Assembly: GCA_029260765.1 (NCBI GenBank)
Contig: JAJDCP010000066.1
Span: forward strand, 1-49,955
Source of the DNA: Planctomycetota bacterium
GTDB lineage: Bacteria > Planctomycetota > J058 > JAJDCP01
Reading direction: 5' to 3'
DNA length: 49,955 nucleotides
Part shown: positions 24,526-33,467 of the stretch, one piece after another
Position numbering within the stretch: the first letter of the stretch is position 1
Layout of the letters: every line of letters starts with the position of its first letter
Position numbers and translations under genes: made by a program
Notes under the pieces: generated by a model
Told to the model about the DNA's origin: nothing
Databases searched by the model: none
The model's input: the letters and a program-made list of their open reading frames with translations, nothing else

Positions 24526-26574
24526 CTAGTCCCGTTTGCGTTCCAGGCGCGCCAGGCGCAAACGAGGTTGTCGAATGTCCACCAACTCGATCACCTCAAA
24601 GTCCCTGAGCAGCCCGCGCCCCGCGTAACGTTTCCAGTTCAAGGGATGGAACGCACCGTACACCGCGCGCCCCTTCCTCAGGTGGAAAAGAGCCAGCTGC
24701 CTGAAGTCCCTGAAGTCATCGGTGAACGGGCGCGCGAGCCGCAGTTTTCTCCCCGTCAACGGCCCCAGGGGCTCGATGTAGTTGGTAAAGACCAGGGCGT
24801 CGGGTTCGATGTGTGCGGAGATCTGCGCGGTCAACTCTGCGTTGGCCACGCGCCGGGCGTGCTCACGGGGATAGTCGTAGCAGAACCCCACGACTCCAGA
24901 CCAGGCCAGGGAGAACATCAGCACCATCAAGCTCAACCCCGCCCAAAGCCGTTGGCGGAACAGCAGACTGAGCAGGCACAGCCCGGAAAGCCCTGCCGCG
25001 CCCCACATGGGCAGACTCAGCAAGAGCGGCTCCTGCTCACGTGGAGAGCTGGCATGCCAGGGTTGCAGGCAGACGAAAAAGACCACCACCGCCGCCACAC
25101 TCGCCAGCAAGGAGAGCCACTTCCAGAGCCGCGCCCCTTCGACTCTCGCGCCCAGCCACTGCAATGTCCAGGAGAGCACGACGGCCAGGCAAGGCAGCCC
25201 GCTGACGAGGTAACGGGTGTTCAAGGCCTGACCGCAGTGGAAGCGACTGTAGGGGACCAGGGCGAAACAGGCCGGCACCGCCAACAACCCGAGCAGAGGG
25301 GCGCGTTGCTCCTTATTGCGCCAAGCATGGACCAGAGGCAGCAGCAGCGCAGGCAGGTAGGGGAGGCTCTGCAGCGTCGACTTCTTCAGGCCCCCCAGGT
25401 AGACCATCCCCCCGGTCACTGTCCGTTGCATGCCGGAGGCCAGCTGCAGTCCCGAGTAGCGGAGATCGAAGATGTTGGAACGCAAGCGCTGGAAGGCCAG
25501 CTCCACGTTTCTGACAGGATCCCCATTGAGCAACAGCCAGGCGAGCACGGCGAGCACGAGCAGATCCAGCAGGTCTCGCCCGTGCAGCTTGAGGCTTGGC
25601 CATTTCCAGGCTACCCACAGCAAGACAGCAACCCCGGCCAGGGCCGCGTGGGTGGTGAACTCGAGACTCAGCTTGGAGTGGCCATAATGCAGGAAGGAGA
25701 AGCTCCCGAACTTGACACAATTGCTCCAACTCAAGCTCAACAGGCCGGGCAGCAAACCTACCGCGATGGCGGCAAGACGGCGCATCATCAACGGGCGCCG
25801 GGCCAGGTGCAGCACCAGGAGCCCGGGAAGGACCAACATGCAATCGAGGCGCAGCCCCATCGCCAGCCCGGTCACCAGGCCAGCGACGCCGCTCCAGAGC
25901 CATGCCTCGCTTTCTTTGGACGCCAGAGAGCCCCGCAAGCCGCAGTACATTGCCAGACTGACCGCCCCCATCGAGGAAGCATGAGGCCAGATCGCCTGGG
26001 AATAGCTCCAACCGAACCCCGTCAGCGAGAGGATCAGGCAGGCGTCCAGCGCAGGCCCGACGGAGCCCAATAGCTGGCGTGCGATCCCGAAGCAGCAGGC
26101 CACCGCCAACAACCAGCCGAGAGCATTGGGCCAGTACAGCCCCTCAAGGCCCGCGAGGCTGTGGAACAACGCCCCCACGACCGCATTCAGCCAAGGGTAG
26201 CGCGGGTACAGACGTCCGTCACGCTCTTGCAGGGTGTGATGGCTCAGCTCTTCGGATGGTCTCTCGCTGTAGCCGTTCCAGATCGTGAGGCTGCCCTCGC
26301 TGGCCATGCTCAGGGCCATCTGGTGGTAGATCAGCTCATCGATGCTGACATAACCAGGCGCGGTCCTCAGGGCGGTGGTCAGCAGACTCGCCAGGCACAA
26401 CACGAGCAGCAGCACAGCCTTGGCCTGCACCAGACGGAGATTCTGTGGTTGGGGGCTCACGACCACCGGACGCTCCCTGGCACAACGTGCGAGGTACGAG
26501 TGTATCGAGCCCGCTCGTGCGAAGAAAGCCGCCAGCGCACGGCTTAGCTGCCCTTCCGAGCCCAACGCAGCCAT
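24526..26574 (-). CDS. PMT/ArnT-like GT-C membrane glycosyltransferase
   Basis: The 682-residue protein has about 12 hydrophobic helices from residue 50 on. The conserved acidic pair after helix 1 (VSIDELIYHQ, Asp79-Glu80) is followed by RLYPRYPWLNAVVGALF, a pattern shared with ArnT/PMT lipid-linked sugar transferases. These move a sugar from a polyprenyl-phosphate carrier onto lipid or protein at the periplasmic face. The C-terminus is a soluble domain (about 570-682). ATG 26574 overlaps the sulfotransferase gene by 31 bases and has no good ribosome binding site; a downstream GTG is possible. It is the last gene of the nine-gene leftward operon. Confidence 0.85.
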   Translation of the reverse strand: MAALGSEGQLSRALAAFFARAGSIHSYLARCARERPVVVSPQPQNLRLVQAKAVLLLVLCLASLLTTALRTAPGYVSIDELIYHQMALSMASEGSLTIWNGYSERPSEELSHHTLQERDGRLYPRYPWLNAVVGALFHSLAGLEGLYWPNALGWLLAVACCFGIARQLLGSVGPALDACLILSLTGFGWSYSQAIWPHASSMGAVSLAMYCGLRGSLASKESEAWLWSGVAGLVTGLAMGLRLDCMLVLPGLLVLHLARRPLMMRRLAAIAVGLLPGLLSLSWSNCVKFGSFSFLHYGHSKLSLEFTTHAALAGVAVLLWVAWKWPSLKLHGRDLLDLLVLAVLAWLLLNGDPVRNVELAFQRLRSNIFDLRYSGLQLASGMQRTVTGGMVYLGGLKKSTLQSLPYLPALLLPLVHAWRNKEQRAPLLGLLAVPACFALVPYSRFHCGQALNTRYLVSGLPCLAVVLSWTLQWLGARVEGARLWKWLSLLASVAAVVVFFVCLQPWHASSPREQEPLLLSLPMWGAAGLSGLCLLSLLFRQRLWAGLSLMVLMFSLAWSGVVGFCYDYPREHARRVANAELTAQISAHIEPDALVFTNYIEPLGPLTGRKLRLARPFTDDFRDFRQLALFHLRKGRAVYGAFHPLNWKRYAGRGLLRDFEVIELVDIRQPRLRLARLERKRD

Positions 26575-27470
26575 CCATGCGCGGCGTCGAGCAGCTGATA
26601 CGCTCCGATCCCCTCGATGCGGCGAAGCCAGCGAGCGGGCACAAGCTCTGGCTGGTAGCCTTCGGCGAGCATGAAACGCCCGCAGGCGAGCTCAATGGTC
26701 AACCGAGCGTGGGTCGCTAACTCAGCGCTCCGGCCGAGCGGCACGCGTGAGATCCCTGGCTCTTTTGTGCGGCTGGTCACGAAGCTGCTGTTGCGGTTGC
26801 CGACCTCCAGCAAGCACTCCATGTACTCCAGGCCGACGAATCCACAGACGCGACGCACCTGCTGCTCGGGCGCGTGCAGCAGATCCTCGAAGCGAACCTT
26901 CAGCATCTGCTGCGCACGGCGCCCACGGGCTTGCTTCAGGAACAGACGCAGCACCAGGTTCCAATACAGCGCGCGGCCCAATGCGGAGCGGTCGTGTTGG
27001 GCCAGCCCGCGATGGCGGTCGTGATGCAGGAACGAGCCATGGACCGAGCGAGGATCGCGCAGCATGAAGATCACCCGAGCGTGTGGAAAGATGGCGAACA
27101 GCTGCTCGAGATAGAGGATGTGGTGCGGGGTCTTGTCGCCGAACCTGCGCTTGTCTGCGCGGCGGGCGTACTCTTCGAGCAGGCAGCGGTAGAGTGCGCC
27201 GAGACTTCGGTCGCTGCGGGCGTGCTCAACCTCGATGCGGTCCCAAGCTCCATCCCACTTGAGGGCTGCCAGGGCGGATCGGACGTCGGCCTGGGACAAC
27301 GCTTTCCGTTCCCGCAGGGGCCGCCAGACCTTCGAGAAGAAACACGACTCCATCACCACCGCCTGCTCGGGGTGCCGGTCGAGGATGTCCCGCAGCAACG
27401 TCGTGCCCGAGCGGGTGCAACCGACGATAAAGACGGGCGCGTCCTCGCTGTTGGGTTCCCGAGCTCTCAA
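26544..27470 (-). CDS. PAPS-dependent sulfotransferase family protein
   Basis: The 308-residue protein has the 5'-phosphosulfate loop FIVGCTRSGTTLL at about 13-25 and the 3'-phosphate motif RVIFMLRDPRSVHGSFL, plus the C-terminal KVRFEDLL segment. It should transfer sulfate from PAPS to a hydroxyl or amine of a carbohydrate, lipid or protein. TTG 27470 overlaps the GT-B stop (TTGA) and follows GAGGGG at good spacing; a longer in-frame start at 27509 would overlap by 43 bases. Its neighbours are glycosyltransferases, so a glycan acceptor is likely (inference). Confidence 0.88.
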   Translation of the reverse strand: MRAREPNSEDAPVFIVGCTRSGTTLLRDILDRHPEQAVVMESCFFSKVWRPLRERKALSQADVRSALAALKWDGAWDRIEVEHARSDRSLGALYRCLLEEYARRADKRRFGDKTPHHILYLEQLFAIFPHARVIFMLRDPRSVHGSFLHHDRHRGLAQHDRSALGRALYWNLVLRLFLKQARGRRAQQMLKVRFEDLLHAPEQQVRRVCGFVGLEYMECLLEVGNRNSSFVTSRTKEPGISRVPLGRSAELATHARLTIELACGRFMLAEGYQPELVPARWLRRIEGIGAYQLLDAAHGWLRWARKGS

Positions 27471-28672
27471 CGCTGTCCCCTCAGATGCGCAATGATCGCC
27501 TGCGCACACACTTCTGCGCCGTTGAAGCCTCCCAGCGCCGCTTCAAGAGCCCTGCGCTGGGCGGCAGCCAGGGCCGGACCTCCTCCCTCGGCGATGCCCA
27601 TCAGGCCTTGCTTGAGCCGCCCGCGCAGCCCTCTCAGGACATCCGGCCAGCGCCCGCGCACCAGCCCGCGCTGGACATCCTCGAGCGCCAGGCGGCGCCC
27701 GAACCAGCCGCGCGTACGCGCGGAGCACGGCGCGAGCAAGGCCTCGGGAAACAGCTCGGCGCGACGATCCTGGCCCCCGAGCAGACCAGCCAGACCGTCC
27801 ATGTTGCGGACGTGTCCGCGATGCTGCTCGGGAAGCAGCAGCAGCGGTGCGCCATAGGCGGCGCATTCGAGCAGGCTCGTCAGACCGGGAGGCGCGAGCA
27901 CGCACGCGACCGCGTTCAGCTGCGCGAGCATCTCCGCATGCGCGAAGCTGCGCACCTGCACAGGCAGACGACTGCGGAGCATCTTGGCGGACGTCAGCGT
28001 CGCGGGCCCCTGAAGCAGACCAGCCAACAGCGCCTCGATCAGGTCTTGATAGGCCGCGCGGCGCCGCGCGCTGCCGTGCAGGTTCACCATTCCCGACAGA
28101 CTGATCAGCAGACCCTCGCGCGGCTGCTCCCGTAGCCTCCCCAACTCGACGATCGCCGGCACGGGCCGCAAACGCAACTGGGCCTCGCCCGGATCGCCCC
28201 GCTCCGCGCGGTCCCAACGTTGCACCAGACAGAGATCGGCCATCGCATGGGCGGCAAAGAAGCGCAGGTGGCGTGGCCAGGCTGCCAATTGGCCGAGCAG
28301 CCGATCGAGCTTCCGCGCGCCGCGGAAATCGGGCAGCACGCGCAACACCTCCGACTGTTGTTCAGCTGTCCAGCGCCAATTGGGGTAGAGACTGTCGACG
28401 GTGAACACGGGCAGTCCCCGGTCGAAGCCCCAGGCGGCGACGCTCGGCTCCATCACGGCAAGCACGCCGTCGACTTCCAGCGCGGCGAGGACGCTTGCAC
28501 TGGCGAGCGGCAGCACCCGCCCGAAGAGCTGGCTCCGGCGGGCCAGCTCGGCAGCGATCCCTTTTCCCAGGAAGTCCAGCTCGACCCCGAGACCTGCGAG
28601 CGCACCGGCGATCGCCAGGAGCTTGGCACAGGGTCCCAGGCCGTAGTCTTCGGCCCCCGCGAGCAGCCGCAC
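27467..28672 (-). CDS. GT-B fold glycosyltransferase-like protein
   Basis: The 401-residue protein looks like a MurG/UGT-type GT-B enzyme: an N-terminal GLGPCAKLLAIAGALAGLGVELDFLGKG module, and a C-terminal nucleotide-sugar region APPGLTSLLECAAYGAPLLLLPEQ at about 266-289, where Gly-x-x-S/T-x-x-E-x-x-x-x-G-x-P is the usual donor loop. Donor and acceptor are unknown. The GTG start has GGGAGG upstream. It lies 18 bases after the dehydrogenase and overlaps the sulfotransferase by 4. Confidence 0.75.
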   Translation of the reverse strand: MRLLAGAEDYGLGPCAKLLAIAGALAGLGVELDFLGKGIAAELARRSQLFGRVLPLASASVLAALEVDGVLAVMEPSVAAWGFDRGLPVFTVDSLYPNWRWTAEQQSEVLRVLPDFRGARKLDRLLGQLAAWPRHLRFFAAHAMADLCLVQRWDRAERGDPGEAQLRLRPVPAIVELGRLREQPREGLLISLSGMVNLHGSARRRAAYQDLIEALLAGLLQGPATLTSAKMLRSRLPVQVRSFAHAEMLAQLNAVACVLAPPGLTSLLECAAYGAPLLLLPEQHRGHVRNMDGLAGLLGGQDRRAELFPEALLAPCSARTRGWFGRRLALEDVQRGLVRGRWPDVLRGLRGRLKQGLMGIAEGGGPALAAAQRRALEAALGGFNGAEVCAQAIIAHLRGQR

Positions 28673-28690
28673 CGATCCCTCCCGGCCTGG

Positions 28691-29731
28691 CTAACCAGCT
28701 TGGCCAGTACTCCCAAGCGATGTGTCTGCTTGCGGAACCAGCAGCACCTGTTTGCCATGACGCGCCGGCAAACGCGCGCGGCGCAAAGCCTCATCGAGAT
28801 CGGCCAACGGCAAGGCGGGATCCGCCAGCACCGGACGGTAAGCCGCCAACTGCGCGCCCCAGTCTGCAGCCCCACGCAAAGCAGCCAGTCCCGCTCCCCG
28901 CAACCAGGCGACACAGACTCCCGCCCGGGCCAACTCGGTCCGAGCGACCGTGCGGCCCTTCGGGTATTTGGCCACAGCGACCAGACTGCCCCCACGGCGG
29001 ACCAGGCGCAGACACAACTGCCAGCCCCCGGGTCCGCCAGCGTAGGCGCTGCTGCAGTCGACCACCGCGGCGAAATCGCCGGGGTGCCCCTCCACGGCGA
29101 CGCTGTCTCGCGCCTCCAATCCCAACCGCTCGGCCAGCCCGCGCCGAAAGGGCTGAGGCTCGAACACGGTCAGCAAGCGGCCTCGCTCATGCAGCCAACA
29201 GGCCGTCAGGAGCCCGATGGGACCACCGCCAACCACGGCCACAGGCCCATCCCCCGCCAGGCGCTGCACGACCCCGCCCGCCTCGACAGCCACCGAGGCG
29301 GGCTCGAGCAGCACCGCGCCGGCAGCCGCCACGCGGGGGATGGGCTGTAGTTGCGCGGCGGGCAGCACCAGCCAGCTCCGAGCGGCTCCCAAGGAACCCG
29401 CGCCGAGGACCGAGGCCTTGCGGCAGTGGTTGGTGCAGCCGCGCAGACAGGCCTGGCAGTTTCCACAACCGAGGAAGGCCGAGCTGGTCACGGCTTCACC
29501 AGCGCAGCGACTCTCGACGTCGGCAGCGACACGCTCGATCACGCCCTGCCACTCATGCCCGAAGACTGCCCCTGCGGCGGGCTGCTCCGCGATATGCAAC
29601 AGGTCCGACGCGCAGATGCCCAACTCACGGGGCCGCACCAGGGCGCTGCCCGCGGGGAGCTCGCTCGGCGGTGCGCACAACGGCGTCGCACGGTAGGCAC
29701 CATCCCGCCAGGAGAAAGCCTGGTCCTGCAT
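28691..29731 (-). CDS. Zinc-dependent alcohol dehydrogenase-like (MDR family) protein
   Basis: The 346-residue protein has catalytic-zinc ligands Cys40 and His59-Glu60 (GHEW), a structural-zinc lobe with Cys89, Cys92, Cys95 and Cys103, and the NAD(P) loop VAVVGGGPIGLLTACWL near 165-182. It should oxidise an alcohol or reduce an aldehyde or ketone in the cytosol, like threonine or sorbitol dehydrogenases. ATG 29731 shares an A with the previous stop (TGATG) and follows AGAGG; GTG 29734 is just upstream. Within this cluster it may act on a sugar or amino-alcohol precursor (inference). Confidence 0.88.
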   Translation of the reverse strand: MQDQAFSWRDGAYRATPLCAPPSELPAGSALVRPRELGICASDLLHIAEQPAAGAVFGHEWQGVIERVAADVESRCAGEAVTSSAFLGCGNCQACLRGCTNHCRKASVLGAGSLGAARSWLVLPAAQLQPIPRVAAAGAVLLEPASVAVEAGGVVQRLAGDGPVAVVGGGPIGLLTACWLHERGRLLTVFEPQPFRRGLAERLGLEARDSVAVEGHPGDFAAVVDCSSAYAGGPGGWQLCLRLVRRGGSLVAVAKYPKGRTVARTELARAGVCVAWLRGAGLAALRGAADWGAQLAAYRPVLADPALPLADLDEALRRARLPARHGKQVLLVPQADTSLGSTGQAG

Positions 29732-30264
29732 CACGGACCTCTGAGCTCGAGGACCGCCTCAGCGAGGTTGGCGGGCTCGACCAGCCGCACCCGCGGCTCA
29801 GGATAGACGTCGAGCTCGGCGAGCAGGTCGATGAAGCGCGGACTGATGCCCGGAAATCCGTCGACGATCAGAAGCGGTCGTTGCATCTTGACCGCCATGC
29901 ACAACTCTGAGAGCGTGCCGACGTTGCCGCCCAGCGCCAGCACCGCCGCGCTACGCGCGATCAGCGCGACTTCACGCTCGATCAACCCCCCGAAACCGAA
30001 GAGCAGCTCATCGTAGCTGCCTTCGGGTGAGCCCGTCTCGCGGTGTCCGGCAAGGTCTGCGCCTGGGCTGAACCCGACGACGCGCCCCCCCTGCTCGCGA
30101 AAACCGTCCGCCAGCGCATCGGGAAAGCCGCCGCACGCCCCGGTCTGGACGGAAATCTCGCTAGCGGGCAGGCTGCGCCCGAGCTCTCGAGCCAGCTCGA
30201 CGAAGCGCTCATCAACAGGCCTTGGTCGGGAGGTTCCCACCACGGCCAGGGCCCACTGGCTCAT
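29731..30264 (-). CDS. LOG-like/TIGR00725-type nucleotide-binding protein
   Basis: The 177-residue protein has an N-terminal WALAVVGTSRPR strand, a TGACGGFPDALADGF loop and LALGGNVGTLSELCMAVKMQRPLLIVDGF, where the GG-x-GT-x-x-E core is that of the LOG/DprA Rossmann-like superfamily. Biochemical roles in TIGR00725-type members are mostly unknown; LOG enzymes hydrolyse nucleotide 5'-monophosphates to release bases. ATG 30264 overlaps the upstream stop (ATGA) and follows GGAG. The in-frame extension upstream overlaps the glycosyltransferase and is rejected. Confidence 0.82.
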   Translation of the reverse strand: MSQWALAVVGTSRPRPVDERFVELARELGRSLPASEISVQTGACGGFPDALADGFREQGGRVVGFSPGADLAGHRETGSPEGSYDELLFGFGGLIEREVALIARSAAVLALGGNVGTLSELCMAVKMQRPLLIVDGFPGISPRFIDLLAELDVYPEPRVRLVEPANLAEAVLELRGP

Positions 30265-31226
30265 CGGCCGCTCCATTGCTCGTAGCCCACGCCCAGCCAG
30301 AACACCGAGTTGCTGGCCAGCCGATAGCCCGCATCCAACCAGCTCAAGCGGCCACGCAGCGCAGATTGGGTCGGCTCTACGTAATGGCGCTGCAGGTAAC
30401 GGCGCAGGTAGTCGGCCTCGATGCCCCCGTTCCCTGCCAGCTTCTGGGCGCGTCCGCGGCCATGGCCGAACTTCTGGCGCGCCAGGCCCCAAAGGGAGTC
30501 ACGGTTCGCGTGGTAGACCTTCAGGCTGGGAACATAGCGCGGCTGGACGCCGTGACGCCGCATGCGCTCGGCGAGCTCCTGCCCTTCTCCGGCAAAGTTG
30601 AGCCGCTCGTTGAACGGGAAGCGACACAGCAGGTCTTTACGCAGCAAAAGGTTGCGGGCATCGAGCAAGTCGACTCTGTCCGCGTCATGCAAGTAGCTGG
30701 CGAAGCCGTCGGCGTAGTTTGCGGCCTCGAGCCGAGCGAGCAGTTTGTCCGGATTGCTGCACAGGTACGGATTGCCCTGTATGGCGTTGCTCGGAGCCTC
30801 TCCGCAGAGTCTGAACAACTCGGCCAGATAGCTGGCATGCACCACGACATCGTCGTCGAGAAAGGCGATCCACTCGCTTTCGACATGCAAGCCCACACGG
30901 TTGCGCACGGCTGTGGCATAGGTCGGAGCCGCTCTGACCAACGAGAGGGCGGCACCGCCTTCTCGCCAGGTAGCGGCCAACTCCACCGCCTGCTGTTCAG
31001 GCTGCGCGAAACCGACCCCCACCGACAGCGGAGGCAGCACCTCGACATCGCAGGCCCGGGCAGAGGCCCGCAAGCTCGCGACCAGGGCGTGCAACGAACC
31101 CAATCCCCGGCCGGCGGGCACAACCAGAGTGACCAGGGAAGCGGGGAAACGGATGCCCGGCTTCTGTTCTGCCTTTGCAGTCGTCGCCTGCAGAGTCTCT
31201 GGCTCGGGGCTTGAAGTCACGCGCAT
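30261..31226 (-). CDS. Family 2 glycosyltransferase
   Basis: The 321-residue protein has the GT-A fold of GT2: a beta strand SLVTLVVPAGRG, then RNRVGLHVESEWIAFLDDDVVVH with acidic residues Asp124-Asp126 for metal and nucleotide-sugar, and NFAGEGQELAERMRRHG in the acceptor region. No transmembrane helix is obvious. ATG 31226 forms TGATG with the upstream stop and follows AGAGG; an earlier in-frame start would overlap. Sugar specificity cannot be predicted. Confidence 0.88.
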   Translation of the reverse strand: MRVTSSPEPETLQATTAKAEQKPGIRFPASLVTLVVPAGRGLGSLHALVASLRASARACDVEVLPPLSVGVGFAQPEQQAVELAATWREGGAALSLVRAAPTYATAVRNRVGLHVESEWIAFLDDDVVVHASYLAELFRLCGEAPSNAIQGNPYLCSNPDKLLARLEAANYADGFASYLHDADRVDLLDARNLLLRKDLLCRFPFNERLNFAGEGQELAERMRRHGVQPRYVPSLKVYHANRDSLWGLARQKFGHGRGRAQKLAGNGGIEADYLRRYLQRHYVEPTQSALRGRLSWLDAGYRLASNSVFWLGVGYEQWSGR

Positions 31227-32161
31227 CAGAGGCCTCTTGGTGTCTTCAGGAGGGAGCGCCAACCGAACAACGCCGCGCGTTCGATGCGGGGCAACAAGCG
31301 GGCCGCCCCCACGCCGCGGAACAACATGCGCCGCAGGCGTGCAGCGATGATCCGGCTGTTGGTCCAGAGCGCGAGCAGGTCTCGCCAGAACAGGTTGGCC
31401 GAAACGGCAATCCCCTCATAGCGAACCAGATGCCACCAGCCCGCAGGCACGTACAGAAGCTCGCCGGGACGCAGAAGATGGTGCTCTGCTGGTAGCTCGG
31501 CGAACCTGGGAAAGCTCCCAGACACAGGTCTGGCCGGGTCGATGGGGCTCCAGTGCAGGTAGGCATCGCCATGCTCGGGCCACGGAGCGTAGAGGTCGCG
31601 CCCTGCCGCGGGAGGATACAACAGCCAGTCTTTGCAGCCATGCAGCTGCGCGAACAGGTTGTGCTCCGGGTCGGCGTGGATCGGAGAGGCCGCGTCGCCG
31701 GGGCCGATCCAGACCATGGGGCCACGGGCCAGTCGGGGCTGCAAAGCTTGAGGCAATGGCAGACAAGCCCACAGTGGCCCGAGATCGGCCGCCAGCTCGG
31801 GCACGCGGGTTGCCAGGTCGGACAGCAGCAGGTTCAGGCGCTCCGAGGCGGGAGGATCTTCCAGAACCTCCAAGTATTCGGCCAAACGGGCGCGCACCCG
31901 CATGCGTTGCTGAGCTCCCGCCGTGAGCGAGGCAGCCTCTTTCGGCTCGCGGTTGTAGACCACGGGCACGTCGCCGCAGCGGGCTCGCAGGCGCTCGGGC
32001 GTCCAGCCCCGCAAGCCCGGCATCGCGCCCTCGAAGCCTCGGATCACCAGGGGACGCGTGCGCCCCCAGAGCAGACGGCGCAGCTCGACGCCGCTGCTGC
32101 AATCGACCTGGGGAACGGCGCAGCGCTTCGAAGAAACGGGGATCGGGGGGGTACTGGCCAT
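31226..32161 (-). CDS. JmjC/cupin-8 Fe(II)/2-oxoglutarate-type oxygenase
   Basis: The 311-residue protein has the cupin-8 signature: a PLVIRGFEG entry strand, then SPIHADPEHNLFAQLHGCKDW with the metal ligands His162-x-Asp164, and YVPAGWWHLV with the distal His244. Such enzymes hydroxylate protein side chains, nucleosides or small molecules. No substrate can be named; its position between ATP-grasp ligases and glycosyltransferases suggests tailoring of the cluster's product (inference). ATG 32161 is used; TTG 32185, 8 codons upstream, has a GGAG and is an alternative. It lies about 90 bases after the ATP-grasp gene. Confidence 0.88.
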   Translation of the reverse strand: MASTPPIPVSSKRCAVPQVDCSSGVELRRLLWGRTRPLVIRGFEGAMPGLRGWTPERLRARCGDVPVVYNREPKEAASLTAGAQQRMRVRARLAEYLEVLEDPPASERLNLLLSDLATRVPELAADLGPLWACLPLPQALQPRLARGPMVWIGPGDAASPIHADPEHNLFAQLHGCKDWLLYPPAAGRDLYAPWPEHGDAYLHWSPIDPARPVSGSFPRFAELPAEHHLLRPGELLYVPAGWWHLVRYEGIAVSANLFWRDLLALWTNSRIIAARLRRMLFRGVGAARLLPRIERAALFGWRSLLKTPRGL

Positions 32162-32249
32162 CGCGCGCTCTAAAAGGAGACGCAAATGGTAAGGCTCCGG
32201 AGAAACATTCACAAGGTTCTTGAGACAAGCCAGGAAGCGGACAGTGGCC

Positions 32250-33467
32250 TCAACCCGCGTAGATCTGCAGATCGGTGCCCACACGGTCCGCCATCTCCAG
32301 CGTGGTGGGCAGATCGGGATGACGCATGATCAGGTATCCGTCGGAGAGCAGCGTCTGTCGCCAATCGCGTCGGGGCGCCCCGATGGGCAGCAGGTCCACA
32401 CAGACGATATGCTCGCGGTAACGCGCAAGGATGCTGCGCAGGCCTTCCACGCGCTGGATGCGGCCCTCGCCCCGGGCACGTTTGAAGACGATCGCGGCGT
32501 TGTACCGACGCTGGATCTGCTGGCTGAAGCGGCCGTGGCACTCGGCCTCGGCCCACCCTTTGAACAGATCGATGTCGCAGGCGTAGTTCATCAGGTCGAC
32601 CGACCTCCCGCCGGGTGGCCGGGCGCCGATTTCGCCGAAGACGGCCTCTCCCTGAGGAGTCAGAAACCACTCCATATGGGTGAATCCCGTGCTGTATTCC
32701 AACGCCTTCAAGACCTTGTGGCCCAGCTCGAAACCACCGGCCAGCTTGGGCTGCTCGGGCTCGCGCAGGGTGACAGTCTGAGGGCTGACCCACTGCTCGC
32801 TGCGCGCGATCAACACTTTGGGCCGGTACCAGGCCAGGTTGTAGTACGCCAGCTCGCCTCCGATGCAGACCGTGTCGAAGGTGTACTCCTGGCCCTCGAC
32901 GAACTCTTCGATGCTGATCTCAGCGACATGCCGCAGCCGGGGCAGCACCTCCCGCAGGGCAGCCTGGTCATCGATGCGGTAGGTGTCTTGGGAACCGGCA
33001 CCGGCGATCGGTTTCAAGATCAGCGGGTAGCCGATGCGCAGCGCCGCATCCTCGCACTCGCTCACCGTCCGTGCTCGAGCGTGGCGGGGGGTGCGGATGC
33101 CGGCCGCTTCGAGGGTCTGCTTCATCACCCCCTTGTCACGGAAGCGCACAGTCTGCTCGACGTTGAGCCCTGGCACGCCAAACATCTCGCGCAACTCGGC
33201 GGCGCACGACATGCCCGCTTCCCAGAGACAGACAATGCGATCCACGCTGCGACCACGCAGCCAACTGCGCACGGCCGCTGCGAGCGCTTGGACATCCCAC
33301 AGTGAGCGGACATGCAGGTAGTCGTAGAGGCTCTCAGCGGCGATTTTCGGCAGCGCGGGACGCGGCTGATCCCCGACGCCGAAGACGCGTGCCCCCACCT
33401 CTGCCAATCCTCGGGCATAGTGGGGCATCTCGGCCGGGAACCCCGGCGACAGCATCAGGACGTTCAT
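32250..33467 (-). CDS. ATP-grasp carboxylate-amine ligase paralogue A
   Basis: The 405-residue protein has an N-terminal Rossmann-like domain (VLMLSPGFP) and an ATP-grasp domain: YPLILKP with Lys152, EEFVEGQEYTFD at 187-198, then HMEWF at 264-268 and EIGARPPG at 279-286 for magnesium/phosphate chemistry. ATP-grasp ligases activate a carboxylate as acyl phosphate and join it to an amine, sulfhydryl or carbon nucleophile. It is close in length and motif order to the proteins at 33467 and 36225. ATG 33467 overlaps the upstream stop (TGATG). Substrates are unknown. Confidence 0.9.
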   Translation of the reverse strand: MNVLMLSPGFPAEMPHYARGLAEVGARVFGVGDQPRPALPKIAAESLYDYLHVRSLWDVQALAAAVRSWLRGRSVDRIVCLWEAGMSCAAELREMFGVPGLNVEQTVRFRDKGVMKQTLEAAGIRTPRHARARTVSECEDAALRIGYPLILKPIAGAGSQDTYRIDDQAALREVLPRLRHVAEISIEEFVEGQEYTFDTVCIGGELAYYNLAWYRPKVLIARSEQWVSPQTVTLREPEQPKLAGGFELGHKVLKALEYSTGFTHMEWFLTPQGEAVFGEIGARPPGGRSVDLMNYACDIDLFKGWAEAECHGRFSQQIQRRYNAAIVFKRARGEGRIQRVEGLRSILARYREHIVCVDLLPIGAPRRDWRQTLLSDGYLIMRHPDLPTTLEMADRVGTDLQIYAG